Positions 17,373-29,172 of a stretch of DNA of 64,000 nucleotides are shown in pieces. The notes below the pieces were generated by a model. That model searched no databases. It was given only the letters and a program-made list of their open reading frames with translations, and was not told where the DNA came from. The stretch spans positions 107,170 through 171,169 of the forward strand of contig CALCQO010000047.1 of the NCBI GenBank assembly GCA_937894675.1, read 5' to 3'. The first letter of the stretch is position 1. Each line of letters opens with the position of its first letter. Made by a program: the position numbers and the translations under genes. The stretch is from an uncultured Clostridia bacterium (GTDB taxonomy: Bacteria > Bacillota > Clostridia > Christensenellales > Aristaeellaceae).

Positions 17373-18224
17373 TCAGCGGTTATGCATCAATTCTCCCACC
17401 AGAGATATTTGCTCTATGATCAAATCGCTGATTTGGTCATTGGTCGCAAGGCTTTGACTTTCTGAAAGCAAGCAATCTCTGGTACGCCATCCAGCGCTCA
17501 GCACATTGTCCGCGGCTACCCGCAGACAGTCCGCCTCCTGCTGCAGCTTCAGCCCGAATTGCAGGGTAGACGCCAAAGCGTAGTACATGCCAAACGGGCT
17601 CACAGAATGGGGATCCTCCGGGCGGTCAGCTACATGGGCATACCGCAGGGTACCCTGATTGCCGATCAATGTATCAAAACAATAATAATTTCCACCTGAC
17701 AACAGCGTCGCCGCCTGTCTGGCGATTTGTCCCGCAGTAAAATCACAAATCAATTCCCCCATCCTGGAGGGGGTCTGCATCAAACGAAGCAGCGCAGGCG
17801 TCAACCCGTCATCAGCCTTCAAGGTTTTTGGCACAGCGCTGGTTACAGATTTTTGCTGCGCCTGCAAATACCCCGTCATCGCGGCCAGGGTCGCTTGTTT
17901 ATCATCCGTTGGGGAAAACACGCTGCCCAAAAAAGATTCCTCTGATTTTAAAAGGGAAGCCTCCTGTACGCCGTGGTTAAATACCCGTTCCTGAGCAAAC
18001 ATACGCAGGGCCTCCGCAGTGGTTGCCCTGCTGTTTTCATCCCCCAGTACATGGAAATATGCTCCTTCCTCCTTGAAAAGAAGGAGCGTTTCCTCCAACG
18101 TGGTATTTTTCATCAGAAAGGAATGCCCGAAAGCGATGGCAATTTCGGACAGGGACTGCTCCAGATAGGCAGACAGCCGTTCCGCCTGACGATTCAGGGT
18201 GATGGTGTAAAACCTGGCGCGCAT
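17373..18224 (-). CDS. Degenerate isocitrate/isopropylmalate dehydrogenase-fold protein
   Basis: 283 residues. The C-terminal half follows the IPMDH pattern: LMQTPSRMGELICDFTAGQI (149-168) matches the PSRFD...NLFGDI region, LRYAH and SPFGMYYALASTLQFGL (193-225) match the ANP...AAMMLRY region, and VLSAGWRTRD (241-250) matches the terminal helix. An N-terminal IAFGHSF and EETLLLFKEEGAY also fit. Catalytic features are missing: no DGIGPE start, no arginine-rich substrate segment, no HGSAPDIAG cofactor loop, and it is about 70 residues short. It is probably not a dehydrogenase. It starts one base after capA. The homology is my pattern reading, not a search. Confidence 0.6.
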   Translation of the reverse strand: MRARFYTITLNRQAERLSAYLEQSLSEIAIAFGHSFLMKNTTLEETLLLFKEEGAYFHVLGDENSRATTAEALRMFAQERVFNHGVQEASLLKSEESFLGSVFSPTDDKQATLAAMTGYLQAQQKSVTSAVPKTLKADDGLTPALLRLMQTPSRMGELICDFTAGQIARQAATLLSGGNYYCFDTLIGNQGTLRYAHVADRPEDPHSVSPFGMYYALASTLQFGLKLQQEADCLRVAADNVLSAGWRTRDCLLSESQSLATNDQISDLIIEQISLVGELMHNR

Positions 18225-18225
18225 G

Positions 18226-19395
18226 TTACTCCCACTCTGTCGGGTAGTTTTCGACCGCGTACTCCAAACTCTTTCCGTTGGATTTTAACACTTTGATAAC
18301 CGTGTCGATATGTGATTGCTCCGTGAAAGGTGTCGGCGCAAAATCATTAAAGTCCGCCTTGGAGGAGATACGGGCGGGAATGATGCGGAAACCCGCTGTC
18401 GTGGTCTCCCCATCCTTTACGTTGAATTTAACCTGGAGAATAAAGGTACTCATGTCCTGAGGCTTGGTGTTGCCAGCAAAGCTGAAATTCGCGACGGAAT
18501 ACGCGATGTACCTGTCTTTATACTTCTCGATGGGGTTGATGCGGTGGCTGTGGTGGCCCACCACCAGATCCGCGCCTGCGTCGATGGTTAGTCTGCCTAG
18601 TTTTACCTGATTGTTGTTGGGGGCATAGTCCAGCTCATCCCCCCAGTGAAAGCTGACAATCACAATATCGTACAAGCCCTTGGCTTCCTGAACCTGGGCG
18701 GGCACCTTGGTAAACAAATCAGGATAACGGCCATTGAATGTCTGGTAGGACAGCATGCCGATGCTTACCCCGTTTGTCTCGTAAACCCCGATGTGGTCCT
18801 CCGCGCTCCACACAATACCGGCCTTTTCCAGGACGGATGTGGTTTCGTTGAAGCCTTCCTCGCCATGGTCCATGACGTGGTTGTTCTCGAAGGATACTGC
18901 CTCAAAGCTTCCATCGTTGAGGATGCTGACATACTCTGGCGGGGCGGAGAATAAAAAACTGTTTCCCTTCTTGTTGCTGGGGATGCCGGCTGTGGTCAAA
19001 GTGCCTTCAAAATTGCCAATGGTTAAATGATCCTGGGACAGCAAATCCCGCACATTGCGCATGACAAAGGACAGGTCGCCGCCCTGCTTTTCCTTTTCCT
19101 TATCAAAAATGGATAAGCCGGATTTACGGACATCGCCGCCGATGGTAATATCCCCCACCGCGCTGACGATAATGCTCGTGCTGCCATCGGGCAGCGTTTC
19201 CGCGGGAAAAACCTCTACAACTTCCGCAGTCTCTTCATCTGTCCCGCTGGTTTCCAGGGTTTGGACAGTTTCCGGTGGCGGTGTATACCCCTGCAGAGTC
19301 TGCGAGAGGGAGATTTCCCCTTCACTGGCCCAGGCAGGCACCATAAAAATCATCATCAGGGAAAGCAGCAGCAAAATATAACCGGATTTCTTCAC
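18226..19395 (-). CDS. CapA/PgsA-type metallophosphoesterase family protein, secreted
   Basis: 389 residues with a signal peptide (about 1-23) and an acidic, low-complexity linker up to about residue 60. The CapA domain follows: AVGDITIGGD, TIGNFEGTLT, FENNHVMDHG, SFHWGDELDY and GHHSHRINPIEKY hold the metal-binding residues. CapA proteins are linked to poly-gamma-glutamate capsules, but many stand-alone copies have unknown substrates. No pgsBC genes are present. The start is GTG at 19393-19395 with GGAGG six bases upstream. It lies between the aminotransferase and the IPMDH-like gene in one operon. Confidence 0.88.
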   Translation of the reverse strand: MKKSGYILLLLSLMMIFMVPAWASEGEISLSQTLQGYTPPPETVQTLETSGTDEETAEVVEVFPAETLPDGSTSIIVSAVGDITIGGDVRKSGLSIFDKEKEKQGGDLSFVMRNVRDLLSQDHLTIGNFEGTLTTAGIPSNKKGNSFLFSAPPEYVSILNDGSFEAVSFENNHVMDHGEEGFNETTSVLEKAGIVWSAEDHIGVYETNGVSIGMLSYQTFNGRYPDLFTKVPAQVQEAKGLYDIVIVSFHWGDELDYAPNNNQVKLGRLTIDAGADLVVGHHSHRINPIEKYKDRYIAYSVANFSFAGNTKPQDMSTFILQVKFNVKDGETTTAGFRIIPARISSKADFNDFAPTPFTEQSHIDTVIKVLKSNGKSLEYAVENYPTEWE

Positions 19396-19396
19396 C

Positions 19397-20581
19397 TTAT
19401 TCCTCCCGAAGTGTAGCTAAAAAAGCGCGCATCCGCTTGAAGGCTTCCAGCATCTTCTCTTGATCCGTCGCGTAGCAGCAGCGGATAAAGCCCTCCCCGC
19501 TTTCGCCAAATGCGTTGCCGGGTATGCAGACAACCGCCTGTTCATTGAGCAGGCGCGCGCAGAATGTTTCACTGTCCAGACCGGTATATTGGATACATGG
19601 GAACGCGTAGAACGCGCCCCTTGGCTCAAAACAGGTTAACCCCATATCGTTAAAAGCATGATGCATCAGCCTGCGTCGGCGGTTATAGCTCTCCCGCATC
19701 TGGATGACATCCTCATAACCGTTTTCACGGCCGGTTTTCAAAGCATGGATGGCAGCTGCCTGCGCGGATCGCCCGGCGCAGAGGATGGTATATTGGTGAA
19801 TCTTCAGCGCGGCGTCCGCGATGGGCTGGGGAGCGCAGAAGTAGCCAATCCGATGCCCTGTCATGGCAAAAGCCTTGCTGAAACCGTTGATGGTCACCGT
19901 TCTTTCCCACATGCCCTGTAAAGAAGCCAGGGATGTCTGACGAAGACCGTCATAAACCAACTCGTTGTAGATTTCATCGCAGATAACCAGCAAATCATGC
20001 CGGATGGCGACATCCGCCACCTGCCGAAGGTATTCGTCCTCCAAAATGGCGCCGGTGGGATTATTGGGGTAGGAAAGAATCAGCGCCCGGGTTCTTGGGG
20101 TAATCTTCTCTTCCAGCGCTTGACCGGTAATCTGGAAGGCATCCTCCGCGTAGGTTTTGACAGGTATCCCGACGCCGCCGCACATTTCCACACAGGGCTT
20201 GTAGCTGACATAGCCAGGGTCGGGAAGCAGCACCTCATCCCCCTCCCGGAGGGTGGCGCGCAGCACAATGTCAATGGCTTCGCTAGCGCCAATTGTAACA
20301 ACGATATCCGTTTCCGGATTGTACTTAACATTGTGCCTGTCTTCCAGGTAGCGGGCAATTTCCTTGCGGAGGCTCAGCATGCCGCGGTTCTCTGTGTATT
20401 GCGTTTCTCCGTTCAGCAAGCTGTCAATCATGGTTTCCCGGATATGATACGGAGTAACAAAGTCTGGCTCGCCTATGCCAAGGGAGATGGCGTTCTTGAT
20501 GGTGCCCGCCAGGTTAAAAAACTTCCGGATGCCGCTGGGCGGTATCGCAGCGATACGTGGGTTGACAAAGCGTTCGCTCAC
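19397..20581 (-). CDS. Class I/II PLP-dependent aminotransferase (PatA/AspC-like)
   Basis: 394 residues. The PLP fold is clear: YPNNPTG (171-177), CDEIYNELVY (201-210, D202 and Y205 contact PLP) and the Schiff-base K236 in NGFSKAFAMTG, with HRIGY after it. Such enzymes transaminate aspartate, aromatic or branched-chain amino acids; the substrate cannot be read off. The GTG start at 20579-20581 overlaps the stop of the Lrp-type regulator, suggesting that the regulator governs an amino-acid step carried out by this enzyme. Confidence 0.88.
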   Translation of the reverse strand: MSERFVNPRIAAIPPSGIRKFFNLAGTIKNAISLGIGEPDFVTPYHIRETMIDSLLNGETQYTENRGMLSLRKEIARYLEDRHNVKYNPETDIVVTIGASEAIDIVLRATLREGDEVLLPDPGYVSYKPCVEMCGGVGIPVKTYAEDAFQITGQALEEKITPRTRALILSYPNNPTGAILEDEYLRQVADVAIRHDLLVICDEIYNELVYDGLRQTSLASLQGMWERTVTINGFSKAFAMTGHRIGYFCAPQPIADAALKIHQYTILCAGRSAQAAAIHALKTGRENGYEDVIQMRESYNRRRRLMHHAFNDMGLTCFEPRGAFYAFPCIQYTGLDSETFCARLLNEQAVVCIPGNAFGESGEGFIRCCYATDQEKMLEAFKRMRAFLATLREE

Positions 20582-21075
20582 GGGCTGACCACCAGCCTTT
20601 GATCCTCGGAGGGTGTGTCGAATATCACGCCGTCCTGTTTGTAGCGTTTCAGCACAAAACTGGTGGAGGTGCCCGTCACGGTTTCCATCACGCTCAGCTT
20701 CTCGCTGACAAACAGCGCCAGTTCCTTTAGGGTGGGCGCCTCCGCCAGGATAAGTAGGTCGTAGGTGCCGCTCATAAGGAACACGCTTTTTACTTCGTTG
20801 TACTGATAAATTCGCTTGGCAATCGCGTCAAAGCCCTTTTCTTTCTGGGGCGTAACCTTTACTTCGATCATCGCTTCCACGAACTGGCGGTCCGTCTTAT
20901 CCCAATTGACAACAGGGCTGTAGCGGAGAATGATTTGCTCCTTCTCCATCTCATCCACCATGCTGGCAATATTCTGGGTGCTGACCCCCAGCATAACCGC
21001 CATATCTTCCAAAGAAGTCCGGCAGTCGTTCTTGAGCATTTCCAGAACCTGGTATTTCAGATGATCCATCGTCAT
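20578..21075 (-). CDS. Lrp/AsnC-family transcriptional regulator
   Basis: 165 residues from the ATG at 21073-21075, which has GGGAG upstream. The N-terminal helix-turn-helix (EDMAVMLGVSTQNIASMV) is followed by a C-terminal RAM/AsnC domain (VKSVFLMSGTYDLLILAEA) that binds amino acids and drives oligomerisation. It is four bases from the gntR stop and overlaps the aminotransferase by four bases. Likely role: amino-acid-responsive control of its own operon. Confidence 0.87.
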   Translation of the reverse strand: MTMDHLKYQVLEMLKNDCRTSLEDMAVMLGVSTQNIASMVDEMEKEQIILRYSPVVNWDKTDRQFVEAMIEVKVTPQKEKGFDAIAKRIYQYNEVKSVFLMSGTYDLLILAEAPTLKELALFVSEKLSVMETVTGTSTSFVLKRYKQDGVIFDTPSEDQRLVVSP

Positions 21076-21079
21076 GGCG

Positions 21080-21781
21080 TTACTCCCTTTCCTTCGAGCT
21101 CTTCGGCTTGGTTTTTCCGGCGCGCACCACATTCAGGCAGGTTTCCTTGCTTTCATCCAAGTGGTGCTGCATCAAGGCGCACAATCCCTGCAAATCCTTC
21201 TGTTTGAGCAGCTGAATCATCTGGTGATGCTCCTGATGGGCGTTTGACCTGCGCACAATGCTGGAAATGGATAACGCGGAAAAACGTTTGATATACTCTT
21301 CCTGGCTGTCGATGACGCGCAAAATGCGCAGTTTATTGGATATATGTTCGATCGTCCGATGGAAATCCCGGTTCAGTACAGCCAGCGCGTCCGCGTCCTC
21401 ATTATCTTGGCTGACATCCATCTTTTCCAGGATACCCGTCAGCGTCTGGATGTCCTTGGGGGTTACATTTTCGATGACAGAGGGCATAATCAGCATCATC
21501 AGCGCGTTGCGGATTGTAAAAATCTCTTCAATATCATCAATGGTAAAGGCGGAAACAATGACGCCTTTGCGCTCCTTATACTCCACCAGCCCGTCTAGTT
21601 CCAACTGCCGCAAGGCTTCCCTGAGCGGCGTCCTGCTGATGTGAAGCTTGTCCGCGTAATATGTTTCAATAATGCGGGTGCCCGCAGGTATTTCCCCCAT
21701 GATGATGGCATGTTTGAGCGTTTCATACGCGATATCGCGTATGGGCTTATTCTCCGTGCTGCTCATCAAGTCATTCTTCAA
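21080..21781 (-). CDS. GntR/FadR-family regulator with FCD domain
   Basis: 233 residues. The winged helix at about 13-75 contains ISRTPLREALRQLELDGL, and the rest is an all-helical FCD ligand domain with DFHRTIEHISN. FCD regulators bind small carboxylates, often through a metal site. The start is TTG at 21779-21781, nine bases after GGGAGG; an ATG five codons further in is possible. It is first in an operon with lrp, aminotransferase, capA and the IPMDH-like gene, so it probably autoregulates this unit. Confidence 0.87.
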   Translation of the reverse strand: MKNDLMSSTENKPIRDIAYETLKHAIIMGEIPAGTRIIETYYADKLHISRTPLREALRQLELDGLVEYKERKGVIVSAFTIDDIEEIFTIRNALMMLIMPSVIENVTPKDIQTLTGILEKMDVSQDNEDADALAVLNRDFHRTIEHISNKLRILRVIDSQEEYIKRFSALSISSIVRRSNAHQEHHQMIQLLKQKDLQGLCALMQHHLDESKETCLNVVRAGKTKPKSSKERE

Positions 21782-21810
21782 TCAAGACGCCTCCCTTTTC
21801 CAATAGGTAA

Positions 21811-21839
21811 ATAATACCGTTAACCCCTCACACTGTCAA
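21811..21839 (-). promoter_or_regulatory. Promoter of the gntR-lrp-aminotransferase operon
   Basis: Minus strand: -35 TTGACA (21834-21839), 17-base spacer, -10 TATTAT (21811-21816). The -35 box overlaps the truB stop codon (21836-21838). Confidence 0.8.
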
Positions 21840-22735
21840 GGACACTGGGTTTTGTACATGGTGCTGACAGCCAGCATCCCATTCTTCACCTGGCTGATGC
21901 AGATGAATTCATCCTGCAGGTACATGCGCAGAAAACTGCCCTCAGGGTGTTGCGTATTTCCTGGCAATTCCTCCCGGCTGATGGAAACACCGTTTATCAG
22001 TTTTTTTTCTATACTGGAAGGTACATCAATACGCGGGATGTGTTCCAGATATTTATCCGGTGGCTGCAGCCAGGCTTTTTCCGGCGATTCGGTAGTGACA
22101 AAGCGGCTCAACTCCTCCATGGTGACACCTTCCTGCATGCGGAAAGCGCCCACCTGCTCACGCAGCAAAAAGCGCATATGGGCTTTGCTGTTCAGCCTTT
22201 CCCCGATATCATTGCATAAGGTGCGGATGTAGGTGCCCTTGCCGCAGTGAATACGCAGCAGATGGCTGTCCTCCTGCGTTTGGCGGATATACGCAATGCT
22301 GTGAACTCTCACCGGTCGGGGGGCTATCTCCACCGTTTTGCCTTCGCGGGCAAGGGCATACAGGCGTTTGCCATCCTGCTGGAGGGCGGAATACATAGGC
22401 GGCACCTGCAGGATGTCTCCTTCAAAGTGTCCCAGAACAGCCTTGATTTCCTCTTCCGTTGGAATACTGGCGCTCTTTTCCAGTATCCGTCCCTGGGCGT
22501 CCTGTGTATCCGTGCTGGCGCCGAAGGTGATTTCTGCCAGGTATACCTTTAGATCATCGGTGATATAGTCAAACAGCTTGGTGCCGCGACCGACCATGAT
22601 GGGCAGAATGCCTGCCGCCTCCGGGTCTAAAGTGCCGGCGTGACCTGCCTTTTGCCCAATCAACTTTTTCACAAAGAAAACCGCCTGCGCTGATGACATG
22701 CCGGGCGGTTTGATGAAATTGATGAATCCGTTCAA
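21836..22735 (-). CDS. truB: tRNA pseudouridine-55 synthase TruB
   Basis: 299 residues. TruB makes pseudouridine 55 in the T loop of tRNAs. The catalytic aspartate is D37 in HAGTLDPEAAG, and the N-terminal GFINFIKPPGMSSAQAV is typical. The start is TTG overlapping the nrnA stop as TTGA. It is the last gene of the rimP operon; no terminator is visible after it and the next promoter begins inside its stop. Confidence 0.94.
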   Translation of the reverse strand: MNGFINFIKPPGMSSAQAVFFVKKLIGQKAGHAGTLDPEAAGILPIMVGRGTKLFDYITDDLKVYLAEITFGASTDTQDAQGRILEKSASIPTEEEIKAVLGHFEGDILQVPPMYSALQQDGKRLYALAREGKTVEIAPRPVRVHSIAYIRQTQEDSHLLRIHCGKGTYIRTLCNDIGERLNSKAHMRFLLREQVGAFRMQEGVTMEELSRFVTTESPEKAWLQPPDKYLEHIPRIDVPSSIEKKLINGVSISREELPGNTQHPEGSFLRMYLQDEFICISQVKNGMLAVSTMYKTQCP

Positions 22736-23700
22736 CGATGCAGTTCCTCAGCCATGGCTTGGGATACCTGGCGCAGCGCTTCATCCAGAGGGGCATGCAC
22801 AGTGCAGCCCGCTGCCTGGTCATGCCCGCCGCCGCCAAACTTCACTGCCACACGGGACACCTTGTGAGGCTCTACGCTTCGCAAACTGAACTTGATGCCC
22901 TCCGGTGTTTCGGTGGCAAGAAACGCCATCTCCACCCCAAGAATGTACAGGCCATGGTTGACAATGCCGTCTGATTCTTCCCTGGTCGCGTCCAAATCTG
23001 AAAAATCCTGCTGTTTCAGTGCCATCTGGGCTAATCTTCCATCCTCTGACAATTGCAGAGAGGTTAACGCTGCCCCGAACAAACGCATATGGCCAAGGGT
23101 TTCCACCAGGTGCAGTCTCCGCGCGTCCTGGGCTAAAGGAAGACCCGCGTCCATAATGACACGCATTTGCTCAAATGTTTCAGCGGACACACTGCTGAAG
23201 CTGAAGTTGCCCGTATCGCTGCTGATGGCGGCATACAGGCAGGAAGCCATATCCCGGCTGAGCGCGACGCCCATGTCGTTGATTAACCGCATGATAAGCA
23301 TGCCGGTGGCCGCTGCGGCGCTGTCCACTTCGTTATGCTGTGCAAACTGGGTGTTGGTCGCGTGATGGTCTATCTGCGCCGTGGTCTTTCCCAGTTTCAG
23401 AAGCTCCGCGCACAGACCGAGACGTTCCTGATCGGACGCGTCCACCGACAGCACCAGGTCAAAGGTACCGCTGATTTGGGAGGGCGGAAGCACTCGTTCC
23501 CAACCGCTTAAATAGCGCAGATATCCGGGTACCGGATCCTGGCAGGATACCTGAACACGTTTTCCCAGTGTTTCCAGCAGGTGCATAACAGCCAGGGCTG
23601 AGCCGATGGCATCCCCATCCGGCTGGATGTGGGTGCACACAAGGACGCTTTGCGCCTGTTTGACGGCTTCTATCAGGGAAACATTACTGATTTTCTTCAT
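22732..23700 (-). CDS. nrnA: DHH-family oligoribonuclease/pAp phosphatase
   Basis: 322 residues. DHH motifs: THIQPDGDAIGSA (H24, D28, D30), D87 in VDASD, and D111-H112-H113 in IDHHATN. The C-terminal DHHA1 domain has KFGGGGHDQAAG. NrnA degrades nano-RNAs and dephosphorylates pAp. Its place between rbfA and truB is standard in Firmicutes. It overlaps the rbfA end by 17 bases. Confidence 0.92.
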   Translation of the reverse strand: MKKISNVSLIEAVKQAQSVLVCTHIQPDGDAIGSALAVMHLLETLGKRVQVSCQDPVPGYLRYLSGWERVLPPSQISGTFDLVLSVDASDQERLGLCAELLKLGKTTAQIDHHATNTQFAQHNEVDSAAAATGMLIMRLINDMGVALSRDMASCLYAAISSDTGNFSFSSVSAETFEQMRVIMDAGLPLAQDARRLHLVETLGHMRLFGAALTSLQLSEDGRLAQMALKQQDFSDLDATREESDGIVNHGLYILGVEMAFLATETPEGIKFSLRSVEPHKVSRVAVKFGGGGHDQAAGCTVHAPLDEALRQVSQAMAEELHR

Positions 23701-24064
23701 CGTCTTCCGCTGCCGTTTGATTCTCCGGCAAAACCTGTTTCAATACATTGGCAATGTGAATGCCGTACTCGATATTTTTGTCCTGTACAAAGGTAAGTTC
23801 CGGCGTGTAGCGCAGCTGCAGGGACTTACCCAGCTCGTTGCGGATAAACCCCGCCGCGCTTTTAAGGGCTTTGAGCATGGGCGCCGCGTATTCATCCTCC
23901 AGGATGCTGATGTAGACTTTGCCATGACGCATATCCCTGGTGACATCCGCGCGGGTTACCGCATAGGTGCCGCGAATCCGCGGGTCATTAAGCATTTCCC
24001 TGATGATACGGTCAACTTCTTTTTTTGTTTCTTCTGAAATTTTATCTATCCGGTAGCCGGCCAT
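23684..24064 (-). CDS. rbfA: 30S ribosome-binding factor RbfA
   Basis: 126 residues. RbfA helps 16S rRNA 5' end processing and cold adaptation. The KH-like core is visible as INEMLNDPRIRG-type REMLNDPRIRGTYAVTRADV and the LGKSLQLRYTPELTF strand. It follows infB by nine bases. Confidence 0.93.
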   Translation of the reverse strand: MAGYRIDKISEETKKEVDRIIREMLNDPRIRGTYAVTRADVTRDMRHGKVYISILEDEYAAPMLKALKSAAGFIRNELGKSLQLRYTPELTFVQDKNIEYGIHIANVLKQVLPENQTAAEDDEENQ

Positions 24065-24073
24065 GCTGCCTCC

Positions 24074-26846
<2,773 letters not shown>

Positions 26847-26860
<14 letters not shown>

Positions 26861-27209
26861 TCGTTGCTAGTACCCCCGCTTTATTTCCCATTTGCTCGTC
26901 TTCCTGGACGGCTGTAAGTCTGATAATTTCCTTTGTTATGTCGCTATGGAGAAGAGCGGCTGCTTTTCTTCCTTGTTTTCCCGTTGCCTTGTCTAAAAAA
27001 CCGGCGCTTGTTTCTATCAACAGTACCTGATGATGCTGGCAGCTGTCCCGTAAGCGCTTGATGGTGTTTTCTGAAGCACCCGGGTCCATCAGTACCGCTG
27101 CGGCTTTCCCGTGCCGCACCGCGTCCACCGCCTGCTGCGCTCCCAGCGACACCTTGCCGCTGCGCAGCGCCAGCCCCAGCATACCCGCGACCTTCTGTTC
27201 GTTCATCAT
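26847..27209 (-). CDS. YlxQ-like L7Ae-family RNA-binding protein
   Basis: 120 residues from the ATG at 27207-27209, overlapping the rnpM stop as ATGA. The longer frame upstream reads through rnpM and was rejected. [20 protein letters not shown] and the [14 protein letters not shown] strand match the L7Ae/L30e fold that binds kink-turn RNA. Its place between ylxR (rnpM) and infB is the conserved one. Its target RNA is not known from the sequence. Confidence 0.87.
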
Positions 27210-27478
27210 GCGCCTCCCGAGGTCTCTATGCTGAGGGTAAGAGACTCCGCGATTTCCGGCGTGATGGTAACCTCCAGGGCGCGGTCCAGCTGTTTTTGCT
27301 TCAGTGCCCGTTTCAGGCACTGCACATCGTAGCATATATACGCGCCGCGTCCGGATTTCTTGCCCTTCAAGTCGATGCTGACCTCCCCTTCGGGCGAACG
27401 GACTACCCGGATCATTTCCTTCTTCGCTTTCATCTCGCGGCATCCCACGCACATGCGCATGGGGATTTTTTTCGGCAT
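27206..27478 (-). CDS. rnpM: YlxR/RnpM (DUF448), RNase P modulator
   Basis: 90 residues. The motif MRMCVGCREMKAKKEMIRVV and the later GRGAYIC are the DUF448 signatures. The B. subtilis homologue has been reported to bind the RNase P RNA and inhibit RNase P. It lies between nusA and ylxQ in the rimP operon and overlaps ylxQ by four bases. Confidence 0.9.
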   Translation of the reverse strand: MPKKIPMRMCVGCREMKAKKEMIRVVRSPEGEVSIDLKGKKSGRGAYICYDVQCLKRALKQKQLDRALEVTITPEIAESLTLSIETSGGA

Positions 27479-27493
27479 CAGGACACTCCTTGA

Positions 27494-28660
27494 TTAGTTG
27501 TTTTCAGGCTGGTAAGCCCATTCCTCAGGATACTCGCCGTCGTACTCATCTTCCAGCGGAATCGCGTTGGGGTCAATCCCCTGCTCTTCCATCAGGGCGT
27601 TTATCTGGGACTCAGATTTGATGTCAATCTTCCACCCGGTCAATTTGGCCGCCAGGCGGGCGTTCTGGCCTTCCTTGCCGATGGCTAGGGACAACTGCAT
27701 GTCCGGCACGACAACGCGGCAAATCTTTTCGCTCTCTGAAATAAAGACGCTGACTACATGGGCAGGGTTCAGCGCGTTGGCGACAAACTCCGCCGGGTCG
27801 GGTGACCACTTGATGATGTCAATCTTCTCGTTTTTCAGCTCGTTGACAACTTTTTCCACACGGCTGCCCCGGGGGCCCACGCAGGCGCCGACGGGGTCAA
27901 TCATCGGTTCGTTGGAGAATACGGCAATTTTGGTCCGGCTGCCCGCTTCCCGGGCGATGGATTTAATCTGCACCACGCCCGTGGCAATCTCCGGCACTTC
28001 CATTTCGAACAGACGCTTCACCAGTCCGGGATGGATGCGGCTGACAAAAACCTGCGGGCTGCGGGAAGACTCCGCCTTGCTGCCCTGAACCTTCAGCACA
28101 TACACCTTGATGTGGTCATTCTCCCGATACTCTTCGCCGGGCATGAACTGGTTGCTTTCCATAATGCCTTCGCTGCGGCCAAGTTCGACATAAACTGCCT
28201 TGGGCTCCACACGCTGAACGATGGCGGTTAGGATTTCCTGCTCTTTTTCAATGTACTCATCGTAAATTTTGCCCCGCTCCGCTTCACGGATACGTTGCAC
28301 GAGCATCTGCTTGGCTGTCTGGGCGGCGACGCGGCCAAAGTCGTCAGGGGTAACCTCTATTTCCACTATATCATCCAAATGGAAGTCGTTGCGGATATGC
28401 TTGGCTTCTTCCAGAGTAATCTGCGTCTCCGGATCTTCCACTTCCTCCACCACCACTTTGCGGGCAAACACCTGCGCGCCGTTCTTCCTGGAAAGGCGGA
28501 CGGTCAGGTTCTGGTGCGCCTGGGCAGTGGTTTTGTTGTTGCGCCTGTAGGCAGCCTTCAGCGCTTCCTCTATGGTATCAATCAAGATGGATTCATCGAT
28601 ATCCTTTTCCCTGGCGAGCAGGGAAATTGCGTCCAGCAGATCCGGTTTCTGATTCTTCAT
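27494..28660 (-). CDS. nusA: Transcription termination/antitermination factor NusA
   Basis: 388 residues. The N-terminal RNA polymerase-binding domain is followed by S1 and two KH domains; CVGPRGSRVEKVVNEL and AIGKEGQNARLAAKLTGW are the KH loops. The acidic tail (EDEYDGEYPEEW) is common in Gram-positive NusA, and the second C-terminal repeat of enterobacterial NusA is absent. The ATG overlaps the rimP stop as ATGA. Confidence 0.96.
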   Translation of the reverse strand: MKNQKPDLLDAISLLAREKDIDESILIDTIEEALKAAYRRNNKTTAQAHQNLTVRLSRKNGAQVFARKVVVEEVEDPETQITLEEAKHIRNDFHLDDIVEIEVTPDDFGRVAAQTAKQMLVQRIREAERGKIYDEYIEKEQEILTAIVQRVEPKAVYVELGRSEGIMESNQFMPGEEYRENDHIKVYVLKVQGSKAESSRSPQVFVSRIHPGLVKRLFEMEVPEIATGVVQIKSIAREAGSRTKIAVFSNEPMIDPVGACVGPRGSRVEKVVNELKNEKIDIIKWSPDPAEFVANALNPAHVVSVFISESEKICRVVVPDMQLSLAIGKEGQNARLAAKLTGWKIDIKSESQINALMEEQGIDPNAIPLEDEYDGEYPEEWAYQPENN

Positions 28661-29154
28661 TCCTGTTCCTCCCCTGTTTCCATATCAGCTGCCAGTGCTT
28701 CCATATCCGGAACGCAACGCGCGACAGCCGCGTCTTTCTGCGCAATGACCATTTCTTTGCCTAATACATTCAGCCGGTATCCCTCTTCGTCCAGCCCGAG
28801 GAAATTGCCTGTGATGGTCTTCATTCCATCGATTGGCTTGTACAGGCGAACCTCCACAGTTTTCCCAAGGGCTTTCTGGGCGTCCCTGGGGGTCTTGATC
28901 GGCCTGTCCACCCCGGGAGAGCAAACTTCCAGAAAATCATAGTCGTACTTTTCCAGTCTGCCCATCACAGCCATGTGGTACTTTTCACAGTCGTCCAGGG
29001 TGATGCCTCTGTCCACATCCAGGTAGATGCGCAGATAATTGCCGGCAGGCTCCTTTTCAAAGGCCGCTTCAACCAGTTCGTATCCCAGATCATCCGCCAG
29101 TTTCTGGGCAATCCGGGTAATCTCTTCAATGGGTCTTTTCTTGTCCAATTTCAT
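28657..29154 (-). CDS. rimP: Ribosome maturation factor RimP
   Basis: 165 residues from the ATG at 29152-29154. RimP assists 30S assembly. The family core starts at EEITRIAQKLADDLGYELVE and contains LEVCSPGVDRPIKTPRD. The start is uncertain: the frame is open to 29217 and AAAGG directly touches the chosen ATG, so a TTG two codons in (29146-29148) or the ATG at 29167-29169 are alternatives. It is first in the rimP-truB operon. Confidence 0.88.
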   Translation of the reverse strand: MKLDKKRPIEEITRIAQKLADDLGYELVEAAFEKEPAGNYLRIYLDVDRGITLDDCEKYHMAVMGRLEKYDYDFLEVCSPGVDRPIKTPRDAQKALGKTVEVRLYKPIDGMKTITGNFLGLDEEGYRLNVLGKEMVIAQKDAAVARCVPDMEALAADMETGEEQE

Positions 29155-29172
29155 CCTTTTTTTAAACATACA

